A stretch of DNA of 28,672 nt from Clostridia bacterium (GTDB taxonomy: Bacteria; Bacillota_A; Clostridia; Oscillospirales; QAKW01). Location of the stretch: contig JAFQKO010000072.1 in NCBI GenBank assembly GCA_017396865.1, forward strand, positions 1 to 28,672, in the 5' to 3' direction. The notes beneath the pieces are model-generated. The model did not search any database and was not told the DNA's origin. It was given only the letters and a program-made list of their open reading frames with translations. The stretch's first letter is position 1; each line of letters starts with the position of its first letter. The position numbers and the translations under genes are program-made. Shown here one piece after another: positions 21,544 to 28,186 of this stretch.

Positions 21544-22347
21544 ATGATCTTTAACGCCTACACCGAGCAACAAAATACCGTCGGCGGTTTTTCCGTCAAA
21601 AGCAGTGGGCATATCTTTGCCAAGCCGGGGCGGGAGATCAACCGTCCGCAGGGGCGGGAGGATTGGCTTTTATTCTACGTTGCCAAGGGGAGCGAGACCT
21701 TTTATCTGCCCCAAAAGGTAACGGCGCAGGCGGGCAGCTTCATTCTCTTTCGCCCCCACGAGCGTCAGCACCATATCTGCACGGCAGAGCGCACCTCGGA
21801 ATTTTACTACGTTCACTTTAATGCGCCCGCCGATTTTGAGCCGCCCTTCGAAACGAGCGTTGTTTATTCTGCCGAGCCGCGGCGGGCGGTGGCGATGCTT
21901 TATGAGGCGCTGATCGAGGAGATCCTGCAAAAGCTGCCCTGCTATGAAAAGCTCTGCGTTTATAAGCTCCACGAGCTGCTGACGGTTTTGGAGCGCAGCC
22001 TGATCCACGATACCCATCCGCTGGGAGATTATTTTGATAAGATCGCCTTCATCGTTCAGCAGATGAACAAGGACTATCAGAATCCCCGCTCTTTAGAGGA
22101 ATATGCCGCCGAATGCGGCATCAGTAAATATCATTTTTTGCGGGTGTTTGAGCAGGTGACGGGCTCCACCCCCATCGAGTATCAAAACCGCATCCGCATC
22201 GAGCAGGCAAAGCTCCTGCTGGAGGAGAGCAACACCCCCATCAGCGAGATCGCCGCCCGATTGGGCTATACCTCTCCCGCCTATTTTTCCGATGCCTTTA
22301 AAAAGAAAACGGGGCTTTCGCCCTCTCAATACCGAAGAAGAATATAA
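21544..22347 (+). CDS. AraC-family transcriptional regulator
   Basis: A 267-residue regulator. The N-terminal half (about 25-120) is cupin-like (GGFSVKSSGHIFAKPGREINRPQ; GSFILFRPHERQHHI; FYYVHFNAP). The C-terminal ~100 residues are the AraC DNA-binding domain: SLEEYAAECGISKYHFLRVFEQ, then ISEIAARLGYTSPAYFSDAFKK and LSPSQYRRR. It is divergent from the dehydrogenase/aldolase operon, with 21-bp-spaced repeats between them. Start ATG 21544 is 5 nt after GGAGG. It is not close in sequence to the other AraC regulator at 8534-9370, so the two loci use the same regulatory design independently. Confidence 0.92.
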   Translation: MIFNAYTEQQNTVGGFSVKSSGHIFAKPGREINRPQGREDWLLFYVAKGSETFYLPQKVTAQAGSFILFRPHERQHHICTAERTSEFYYVHFNAPADFEPPFETSVVYSAEPRRAVAMLYEALIEEILQKLPCYEKLCVYKLHELLTVLERSLIHDTHPLGDYFDKIAFIVQQMNKDYQNPRSLEEYAAECGISKYHFLRVFEQVTGSTPIEYQNRIRIEQAKLLLEESNTPISEIAARLGYTSPAYFSDAFKKKTGLSPSQYRRRI

Positions 22348-22350
22348 TAA

Positions 22351-22380
22351 ATATGGCTGTCGCTTATGCGACAGCCATAT
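22351..22380. terminator. Hairpin between convergent genes
   Basis: A perfect 13-bp stem ATATGGCTGTCGC/GCGACAGCCATAT with TTAT loop fills the 34-bp gap between the AraC and lipoprotein stops. The T-tracts on both sides are short. Confidence 0.85.
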
Positions 22381-22381
22381 T

Positions 22382-23464
22382 CTATTTATTCAATTCAAAG
22401 TAGGCTCCGTCCGGAACCGTGCAGATCGGTGCATCCTTACCGGGATAGGCAAAGGACGGTATTTTCGTGGATTCCGCCGCAATGAAAACGTATCCGTTTT
22501 GGGCCTTGCGGAACACGTAAACGTTTTGATACGGATCGTCCGTTTTGCAGATCAGCTTATTGCCTTCGATCGTATAGGTACCCTGCGCCACGTAGGTATC
22601 AAATACATGGTGCTTGAAGATAAACCGATGGTCCTTTTCCCACAGAAGCAGCGGATTTTTCCACCCTTCCATATACTGATAACGATAATCCGTCCAAACA
22701 CCGCTCGGCAGATAATATGCACTCTCATAATGCCAAATCCGTATTTCGACATCATCCGGCGTCATCTCCGGTATACCGATAATCAAATCCCGATAATACC
22801 CATCTTGGGGTTTAAGCGTTTCATCCATCATCATGATCATTCTATTATATTTCAGCACATCAAAGGTGCTGTAATCATGATGCAGAGAACCGCCGTCTTT
22901 CATCATATAGTTATACTGATTCTCGCAGCAATATTCAAAATTACGTTTCCACTCGGCGTAGAGCAAATCAATCACCGCGGGGTCGGCAGCCAGCGCTTCC
23001 CGCAGCTCAACGGTCTTGCCATCTACCTCGATATAAAAGTTTTGAATGCCGTAATAATAGATTTCATAATCGAAATGCTTCCCCAAAGCCCCTTCGGTCA
23101 GCCGTTCCATCGTTTTCCCGCCGGTATATTCCACCTTCTTAACGACGGTGGGCATTGCCTCAACCTCTTCCTGAAGCCGCAGATAGAGCGGCTTTTCCTT
23201 AGAGGACGGAACGGTAACAATCGTGCTCTCCGATTGCTCCTCCGAGGGCTTTTCCTCTGAGGGCTTTTCCTCCGAGGGCGCTTCATTCGAGGCTTGCTCT
23301 TCCTCCTGCTGTTGCTCCGCTTCCAAAACCAACGGCTCATTTTCTTTCGCTTCGGTCACAACTGTTGCAGCCGTTGCAGAGGAACCCTCCTCTTTTTTAC
23401 AGCCGCACATAACCATCGTAAACAGTAAAACTACCATCAAAAGTAAACTGATTTTTCGTTTCAT
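22382..23464 (-). CDS. Putative lipoprotein, unknown function
   Basis: A 360-residue protein. Residues 1-21 are a lipoprotein signal with MCGCKKEE at the end; Cys22 is the likely lipidated residue, with Gly at -1. A disordered Glu/Ser/Pro/Gln linker follows (about 40-80), including three EEKPS-type repeats. Residues 90-360 are a folded domain with many Tyr/Trp and alternating strands, ending in a small strand-rich module (YTIEGNKLICKTDDPYQNVYVFRK) like those in lipocalin-like or copper-resistance-type lipoproteins; I do not recognise the main family. It is monocistronic, with a consensus promoter and a tandem repeat operator-like site upstream, so expression is probably regulated. Start ATG 23464 lies behind AAGGAGGA. 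Confidence 0.85.
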   Translation of the reverse strand: MKRKISLLLMVVLLFTMVMCGCKKEEGSSATAATVVTEAKENEPLVLEAEQQQEEEQASNEAPSEEKPSEEKPSEEQSESTIVTVPSSKEKPLYLRLQEEVEAMPTVVKKVEYTGGKTMERLTEGALGKHFDYEIYYYGIQNFYIEVDGKTVELREALAADPAVIDLLYAEWKRNFEYCCENQYNYMMKDGGSLHHDYSTFDVLKYNRMIMMMDETLKPQDGYYRDLIIGIPEMTPDDVEIRIWHYESAYYLPSGVWTDYRYQYMEGWKNPLLLWEKDHRFIFKHHVFDTYVAQGTYTIEGNKLICKTDDPYQNVYVFRKAQNGYVFIAAESTKIPSFAYPGKDAPICTVPDGAYFELNK

Positions 23465-23502
23465 AACAGAGAGTCCTCCTTTTCCGCTTTTCTTCTGATT
23501 TC

Positions 23503-23531
23503 ATTATAGCAAACGCCCCAAAACGTGTCAA
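23503..23531 (-). promoter_or_regulatory. Promoter of the lipoprotein gene
   Basis: Minus-strand TTGACA (23531-23526), 17 bp, TATAAT (23508-23503). Confidence 0.85.
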
Positions 23532-23543
23532 TCGATTCTGAAA

Positions 23544-23565
23544 AATGTAACATTAATGTAACATT
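23544..23565 (-). promoter_or_regulatory. Two abutting 11-bp palindromic repeats upstream of the lipoprotein promoter
   Basis: AATGTAACATT occurs twice head to tail (23544-23554, 23555-23565). On the minus strand it reads TGTTACA-N4-TGTTACA, an 11-bp-period direct repeat 12 bp upstream of the -35, as for PhoB/OmpR-type response-regulator boxes. Confidence 0.6.
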
Positions 23566-23607
23566 TTCTTGTTAAACCTTCACAAAAAACACCATACATT
23601 TTTATGT

Positions 23608-23644
23608 AAAAAGCCTGCGATGCCAAAGCATCGCAGGCTTTTTT
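23608..23644. terminator. Intrinsic terminator after the XRE gene
   Basis: Stem AAGCCTGCGATGC/GCATCGCAGGCTT with CAAA loop and A5/T6 flanks lies 35 nt beyond the XRE stop codon. Confidence 0.93.
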
Positions 23645-23678
23645 GTTCAATATGACAACAAATAAAATAACGACCGCT

Positions 23679-23909
23679 TTATCGCTTATTGCGCGGATAG
23701 GGTTCCTTTTCATCGGTCAGACCCGCCAGATAATCCATGCTGGTTTCAAGAGCAAGCGCGATCTTACGGCATTGCTCAAAGGTATAATACCGCTTACCGT
23801 TTTCAATCTTTGCATAATCGCTTTGATCAATTCCGGTCAACATCTGCATCTTAACCTGTGTATAGCCTTTTTCTTTTCGGAGTTCTTTCAATCTGTTCAT
23901 AATCATCAC
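23679..23909 (-). CDS. Small XRE-family (Cro/C1-type) HTH regulator
   Basis: A 76-residue stand-alone HTH protein (73 residues if ATG 23900 is used). The five-helix HTH_3 pattern is clear: NRLKELRKEKGYTQVKMQ, the recognition region MLTGIDQSDYAKIENGKR and FEQCRKIALALETSMDYLAGLTD. The end PYPRNKR is a short basic tail. The exact start is uncertain: GTG 23909, ATG 23906 and ATG 23900 are in frame and none has a strong ribosome site. It is divergent from the small Cys-rich membrane protein gene at 23984-24214, whose promoter contains a direct repeat that this protein could bind. Confidence 0.9.
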   Translation of the reverse strand: MMIMNRLKELRKEKGYTQVKMQMLTGIDQSDYAKIENGKRYYTFEQCRKIALALETSMDYLAGLTDEKEPYPRNKR

Positions 23910-23925
23910 CCATCAATATTATGGC

Positions 23926-23965
23926 AAATTGACCTATTGAAATTAGGGTGAAATTGACCTATAAT
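23926..23965 (+). promoter_or_regulatory. Promoter with direct repeats (putative XRE operator)
   Basis: TTGAAA (23937-23942), 17 bp, TATAAT (23960-23965) drives the small membrane protein. AAATTGACCTAT occurs at 23926-23937 and again at 23951-23962, overlapping the -35 edge and the -10. AATATTA and TAATATT flank the segment as an inverted pair. Confidence 0.6.
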
Positions 23966-23983
23966 ATTTATGAGGTGATTACT

Positions 23984-24214
23984 ATGGCTGATTTCTGTTT
24001 GGATTGTTGGAACGAGATTAACGAAACATCTGATCCTCCAAACAAATACCGATTTTCAAAAAGCAAAAATCTTTGCGAAGGCTGCGGCGAGTTCAAAAAC
24101 ACCATTGAGTGCGAACGAAAAATATCCAATATTGCACTCATTGCAATCCTGCTGTTTCCGTTCAAATGGGCTTACTACAAGATTTTGTTTTGGTATTGGA
24201 GTCGAAAAGAATAA
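23984..24214 (+). CDS. Small Cys-rich (zinc-finger-like) single-span membrane protein
   Basis: A 76-residue protein starting at ATG 23984 with GAGGTGA six nt upstream; a longer in-frame start 12 codons earlier lies in the promoter. Residues 4-7 are CLDC and 31-34 are CEGC, two CxxC knuckles that could hold one zinc ion. Residues 46-70 are a hydrophobic segment (IALIAILLFPFKWAYYKILFWYW) ending with a basic SRKE tail. No family is recognised. It is divergent from the XRE regulator and immediately followed by the long palindrome at 24214-24316. The promoter distance gives a very short leader. The base composition is more A/T-rich than its neighbours, which may indicate later acquisition of this gene pair. 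Confidence 0.75.
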   Translation: MADFCLDCWNEINETSDPPNKYRFSKSKNLCEGCGEFKNTIECERKISNIALIAILLFPFKWAYYKILFWYWSRKE

Positions 24215-24316
24215 AGACCGCCCAAATCGGATGCAGTTCTCGGCTTCTCACGGCGAAGGCGTATGTCGATACGTCGAGCCGTGAAAGTCGGGAAATGCGC
24301 CGATTTCGGCGGTCTT
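24214..24316. repeat. 103-nt nested palindrome (structured RNA, MITE-like element or terminator)
   Basis: Three coaxial stems are seen: outer 17 bp 24214-24230/24300-24316 with one C.C mismatch; middle 17 bp 24237-24254/24278-24294 with one bulge and two G.U pairs; apical CGTAT/ATACG (24260-24264/24269-24273) with GTCG loop. It fills the gap between the small membrane protein and the malic enzyme stop at 24322. On the minus strand it is followed by TTTATTCTTTT, so it may also terminate the malic enzyme operon. Confidence 0.75.
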
Positions 24317-24321
24317 AACCG

Positions 24322-25494
24322 TTAGATGCGGGCTACGCCGGTCTCCTTAGCCGCTTCAACCACTGCCTTTGCAACAGCGGGAGCAACCCTCTTATCCAGC
24401 GCACCGATGATGATATTCTCTTCATTGAGTTCTTCATCGGGGATCAGGGCGGCCAGAGCATAGGAGGTAGCGACCTTCATTTCCTCATTAATGCAGGATG
24501 CGCGGCAATCCAAAGCACCGCGGAAGATGCCGGGGAATGCCAGCACGTTATTGATCTGGTTGGGGAAATCGGAGCGGCCGGTACCAACGATACGGGCACC
24601 TGCGGCCTTAGCCTTATCGGGCATGATCTCGGGGGTGGGGTTGGCCATCGGGAACATGATGGAATCCTTTGCCATGGAAGCAACCATCTCTTCGCTGACG
24701 ATGTTGGGGGCGGAAACGCCGATAAAGACGTCGGCACCCTTCATGGCATCGGCCAAAGTACCCATCTTATGCTCCAGATTGGTCAGCTCTGCCATCTCGG
24801 CATGGGCCTCATTCAGCTCGGGCATCCCCTTGCAGATGATACCGAAGCGATCCACCATGGTCAGGTTCTTCACACCCATATTGAGCAGGTGCTTACCGAT
24901 GGCGATACCGGCAGAGCCTGCACCGTTGATGACAACCTTGACTTCACCGATCTGCTTTTTAACAACCTTCAGGGCGTTGATCAAAGCAGAGGCAACCACG
25001 ATGGCGGTGCCGTGCTGATCGTCGTGGAAGATGGGAATATCGCAGATCTCCTTCAGCTTACGCTCCACCTCGAAGCAGCGGGGTGCGCCGATATCCTCCA
25101 GATTGATACCGCCGAAGCTGCCGGAGATGAGGTAGATGGTGCGAACCAGCTCGTCCACATCCTTGCTGCGGATGCAGATGGGGAATGCGTCAACGTCGGC
25201 AAAGGCCTTAAAGAGGGCGCATTTACCTTCCATAACCGGCATACCGGCCTCGGGGCCGATATCGCCGAGACCCAGAATAGCGGTACCGTCGGTAATAACG
25301 GCAACCATGTTGTTGCGGCGGGTCAGCTCGTAGCTCTTGTTATAATCCTTCTGGATCTCCAGGCAAGCCTCGGCAACACCGGGGGTATAGGCCAGAGAAA
25401 GATCCTCACGGGTTTCGATGGGGCAACGGGTAACGACCTCGATCTTACCGTTCCACTCGTAGTGCTTCTTTAAAGATTCCTGTCTGATATCCAT
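24322..25494 (-). CDS. NAD(P)-dependent malic enzyme (oxaloacetate-decarboxylating)
   Basis: A 390-residue bacterial short-form malic enzyme, converting malate to pyruvate and CO2 with reduction of NAD(P). Conserved blocks are SLAYTPGVA (Tyr36), PVMEGKCALFK (catalytic Lys), IFHDDQHGTAIV (metal-binding Asp), the cofactor site INGAGSAGIAIG (about 189-200), ANPTPEI and GRSDFPNQINNVLAFPGIFRGALD cut into its usual elements. It lacks the phosphotransacetylase domain of MaeB. It sits 4 bp after the Ldh-family dehydrogenase gene, whose last codons contain its GGAGGAG ribosome site. The two enzymes share malate/pyruvate-type substrates, suggesting a joint role in malate use or NAD(P)H balance. Cofactor preference cannot be read safely. 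Confidence 0.95.
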   Translation of the reverse strand: MDIRQESLKKHYEWNGKIEVVTRCPIETREDLSLAYTPGVAEACLEIQKDYNKSYELTRRNNMVAVITDGTAILGLGDIGPEAGMPVMEGKCALFKAFADVDAFPICIRSKDVDELVRTIYLISGSFGGINLEDIGAPRCFEVERKLKEICDIPIFHDDQHGTAIVVASALINALKVVKKQIGEVKVVINGAGSAGIAIGKHLLNMGVKNLTMVDRFGIICKGMPELNEAHAEMAELTNLEHKMGTLADAMKGADVFIGVSAPNIVSEEMVASMAKDSIMFPMANPTPEIMPDKAKAAGARIVGTGRSDFPNQINNVLAFPGIFRGALDCRASCINEEMKVATSYALAALIPDEELNEENIIIGALDKRVAPAVAKAVVEAAKETGVARI

Positions 25495-25498
25495 ATCC

Positions 25499-26608
25499 TT
25501 ACTCCTCCCAGGGGAAGGTATACTGGGTCAGACCCAGCTCATCGCGAACGGCGATGATTTCCTTCTGAACCGATTCATTGATAGGTACACCGTCTTTACG
25601 GGCAAGGCGAACCAGATGCTCCTTCTCGCCTGCGGTGTAGATCCGCTCCTCGCCGGGAGCCTTCTTGGAAGCGCGAACCTCACGGAGAATATCGCCTGCC
25701 TTCTTGCGGCAAACGTCCTCGCCGAGGAAGTGCTCGGTGTCGATGGCGATAAAGAAGTGGCCGAGGCGGAAGGGAACCTTATTGCCGTTCTCATCCATAC
25801 CGGTCAGAGACTTACCGTAGCTACCGTCCTGCAGAACAGCGGAAAGCAGCTCAACGAACATGGCGTAGCCATAGCCCTTATAGCCTGCCTGCTCCTCACC
25901 GGGACCACCCAAGGTGCACAGTGCAGCCTCGCCGCGGCCCATCGCCTTCAGTGCATCGGCGGAGGTACCTTCGTATGCCTTGCCGTCTACGCCGATCAGA
26001 GCGCCCTTGGGAGCATCCTTGCCGATACGGGCATAATACTCCAGCTTACCGTTCTGATAGGTGGAGGAAGCGCCGTCGAAGTTAAAGTCAAAATCCTCGT
26101 CGGTGGGAACGCCCAGGGTCAGGGGGTTGGTACCGAACATACCCTCAACACCGAAGGTCGGAGCAACGGTGGGGCGGGCATTGGTGCCGGTCAGGCCGAT
26201 GCAGCCCGCTTTGGCAGCCATAGAAGTATAATAACCGGCAATACCGTAGTGGCAGGAGTTACGAACAACGACCATACCCATGCCGTATTCCTTTGCCTTT
26301 GCAATGGCCATGCTCATCGCCTTATAGCCGATGACCTGACCCATGCCGTCGTGACCGTCCACAACTGCGGTGGTGGGGGTCTCTTTAATGATCTCAAAGT
26401 TGGTTACGGGGTTCTGAATGCCTGCCTTAATGCGGTCCAGATAAACGGGCTTGAAGCGGTTTACACCGTGGGATTCAATCCCTCTCTTATCAGACTCCAG
26501 CAGAACGTCTGCACAGATCTTTGCATCCTCCTCGGGGATGCCGTAGCCCTTGAACGCATCAATTACGTAGTTGGTGATAACGTCCCAGCTCACAATGTTC
26601 TTTGCCAT
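25499..26608 (-). CDS. Ldh2/MdhII-family malate/lactate-type dehydrogenase
   Basis: A 369-residue NAD(P)-dependent 2-hydroxyacid dehydrogenase of the Ldh2 fold (malate, sulfolactate, ureidoglycolate and related enzymes), unrelated to Rossmann LDH. Signature residues are SDKRGIESHGV with Arg42 and His47, VVRNSCHYGIAGYY with active-site His120, and GTNPLTLGVPT around 160. The C-terminal cofactor region includes GGPGEEQAGYKGYGYAMFVELL. Length is typical. It is the first gene of the operon with malic enzyme, which favours malate as substrate, but sulfolactate or another 2-hydroxyacid is possible. Start ATG 26608 follows TAGGAGGA. A terminator-like hairpin in the leader suggests attenuation. Confidence 0.93.
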   Translation of the reverse strand: MAKNIVSWDVITNYVIDAFKGYGIPEEDAKICADVLLESDKRGIESHGVNRFKPVYLDRIKAGIQNPVTNFEIIKETPTTAVVDGHDGMGQVIGYKAMSMAIAKAKEYGMGMVVVRNSCHYGIAGYYTSMAAKAGCIGLTGTNARPTVAPTFGVEGMFGTNPLTLGVPTDEDFDFNFDGASSTYQNGKLEYYARIGKDAPKGALIGVDGKAYEGTSADALKAMGRGEAALCTLGGPGEEQAGYKGYGYAMFVELLSAVLQDGSYGKSLTGMDENGNKVPFRLGHFFIAIDTEHFLGEDVCRKKAGDILREVRASKKAPGEERIYTAGEKEHLVRLARKDGVPINESVQKEIIAVRDELGLTQYTFPWEE

Positions 26609-26640
26609 GGTTTTTTCCTCCTAATTTTAAGCCACTCGAC

Positions 26641-26695
26641 AAAAAAAGTGCACAGCAAAAAGAAAGGCTTCCTCGCCTTCTTTTTCCTGCGCACT
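26641..26695 (-). promoter_or_regulatory. Leader terminator/attenuator before the dehydrogenase-malic enzyme operon
   Basis: A long imperfect hairpin (26647-26695; arms AGTGC.CAG.AAAAAGAA.GGC type, loop GAGGAA) is followed on the minus strand by seven T (26647-26641). It lies between the operon promoter (26732-26759) and the start codon at 26608, with no gene in between, so it would stop transcription before the first gene unless prevented. Confidence 0.7.
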
Positions 26696-26731
26696 CTCAA
26701 AATCTCATGTGCTTTATTAATTTACAAGTTT

Positions 26732-26759
26732 ATTATAACATTCCGACAGAATTTGTCAA
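26732..26759 (-). promoter_or_regulatory. Promoter of the dehydrogenase-malic enzyme operon
   Basis: Minus-strand TTGACA (26759-26754), 16 bp, TATAAT (26737-26732). The expected transcript leader is about 117 nt. Confidence 0.82.
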
Positions 26760-26805
26760 TACCCAATTCAACAAAAAACTCTGCGTGAAGTAGATTGTTT
26801 TTAGT

Positions 26806-26834
26806 TTGACTTTACTATAAAAAAATGATATCAT
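26806..26834 (+). promoter_or_regulatory. Promoter of the DegT-Gfo/Idh operon
   Basis: TTGACT (26806-26811), 17 bp, TATCAT (26829-26834) in very A/T-rich sequence, about 40 nt before ATG 26877. Confidence 0.6.
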
Positions 26835-26876
26835 AAAATTATAATAAATATTTATCAAAAATGGAGGATTACCACC

Positions 26877-28184
26877 ATGGGAAAAGCAACCGATTTTCGC
26901 TACAATACCGGCGCGACCAGAGTGCCTTGGGCCGCAGTTGGTGAAAACTACAACACCGCAGATCTGATGGAGATCATTCGTTTCCTGATGCAGGGCGAAG
27001 GCCCCGAATACGATCAGGCCATCAACGCGGTTTACGAGCAGGTCAAAAAGCTGGGCGAGATCGCAACGCCGCCGGGCAAGCTCTCCCTTGCCTCTCAGGT
27101 TGAGGGCGCAGAGGAGGCCTGCAACCAATACCTCGGCACCGATTCCAGCACCTTTGTCACCAATGCGACTGCAGGCTTTGAGATCGCCTACAAATATGCC
27201 AATCTGCAGCCGGGCGATGAGGTCATCGTTCCTGCCATCACCTTTGTTGCCACCATGGCCTATCCCCTTGCTGTCGGCGCAAAGCTGGTCTTTGCCGACG
27301 TCGATCCCCGCACCATCAACATGGATCCCGCCGACGTTGCCAAGAAGATCACCCCCAAGACCAAGATGATCGTTCCCGTACATATCGGCGGCTACCCCGT
27401 GGACATGGATCCCATTATGGAGCTGGCCAAGAAGCACGACATCCTCGTTCTGGAGGATGCCGCCCATGCCTTCGGCGCAATGTATAAGGGCCGCAAGATC
27501 GGCACCATCGGCGATTTCGCCGCATTCAGCTTCCACGAGGTTAAGAACATCACCTCCTTCGGTGAGGGCGGCATCGCCACCACCAACATCCCCGGCTTTG
27601 CCCCCGATATGAAGCGTGCCCGCTTCCTCGGCATGGACTTCAGCGCACCCATCAAAAACTGGCTCTACAACATCACCCCCATCCCCGGCAAGGAGAAGCC
27701 CTTTGTTGCGGCGAACTACTCCACCACCGAGATTCAGGGCTTGGGACTGAAGCTGCAGATCGCCCGTAACGAAGAGATCATCGCCGAGCGTTTGCGTGCA
27801 GCCACCTACCTCACCAACCGTTTGGCCGAGAACGATGCCATCATCCCGCAGGATCTGGGCAACGACGACATCAAGCCCACCTTCCACCTCTACCTGCTGC
27901 AGATCGATCCTGCCAAGGCAGGCGGCGACGTGCAGACCCTCAAGAAGAAGCTGGAGGAAAAGGGTGTTACCAACATTCCCCACTTCGGCCCCCTCTATCG
28001 CTTCAAGGTGGTTGAGGACATGGGCTACAATGCCGACGAGATCGCCAAGACCTGCCCTGTTTGCGAGGAGGTCTTCTACAAGAGATTTACCCATCTGCCC
28101 ATCTACGGTCTGACCGACGAGCAGTTGGAATACATGGCCGATGCCATCCTTGAATCCGTTGCAGAGATGCAGGCAGGTAAGTAA
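26877..28184 (+). CDS. DegT/DnrJ/EryC1/StrS-family PLP aminotransferase
   Basis: A 435-residue PLP-dependent sugar aminotransferase. The internal-aldimine block is FSFHEVKNITSFGEGG with Lys223. EDAAHAFGA (Asp194, His197) contacts the cofactor, and GDEVIVPAITFVAT (113-126) is the typical entry strand. The N-terminus is about 60 residues longer than in minimal members (NTGATRVPWAAVGENYN plus a helical pair), as in NtdA-type proteins. The start is ATG 26877 after TGGAGGA. The next gene, 2 bp on, is a Gfo/Idh oxidoreductase; such pairs oxidise a sugar or cyclitol hydroxyl to a ketone and then aminate it. The product may be an amino sugar or aminocyclitol for a surface glycan or small molecule (inference). 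Confidence 0.93.
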   Translation: MGKATDFRYNTGATRVPWAAVGENYNTADLMEIIRFLMQGEGPEYDQAINAVYEQVKKLGEIATPPGKLSLASQVEGAEEACNQYLGTDSSTFVTNATAGFEIAYKYANLQPGDEVIVPAITFVATMAYPLAVGAKLVFADVDPRTINMDPADVAKKITPKTKMIVPVHIGGYPVDMDPIMELAKKHDILVLEDAAHAFGAMYKGRKIGTIGDFAAFSFHEVKNITSFGEGGIATTNIPGFAPDMKRARFLGMDFSAPIKNWLYNITPIPGKEKPFVAANYSTTEIQGLGLKLQIARNEEIIAERLRAATYLTNRLAENDAIIPQDLGNDDIKPTFHLYLLQIDPAKAGGDVQTLKKKLEEKGVTNIPHFGPLYRFKVVEDMGYNADEIAKTCPVCEEVFYKRFTHLPIYGLTDEQLEYMADAILESVAEMQAGK

Positions 28185-28186
28185 GG

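Noticed and set aside
24214..24316. Integron attC site
   Set aside because: The palindrome lacks the conserved GTTRRRY/RYYYAAC core ends, and there is no integrase or cassette array.
26733..28094. 453-codon minus-strand frame opposite the DegT gene
   Set aside because: It is the antisense of a gene with clear PLP motifs; the translation is Gly/Val-rich and matches no family, and it runs through two promoters.
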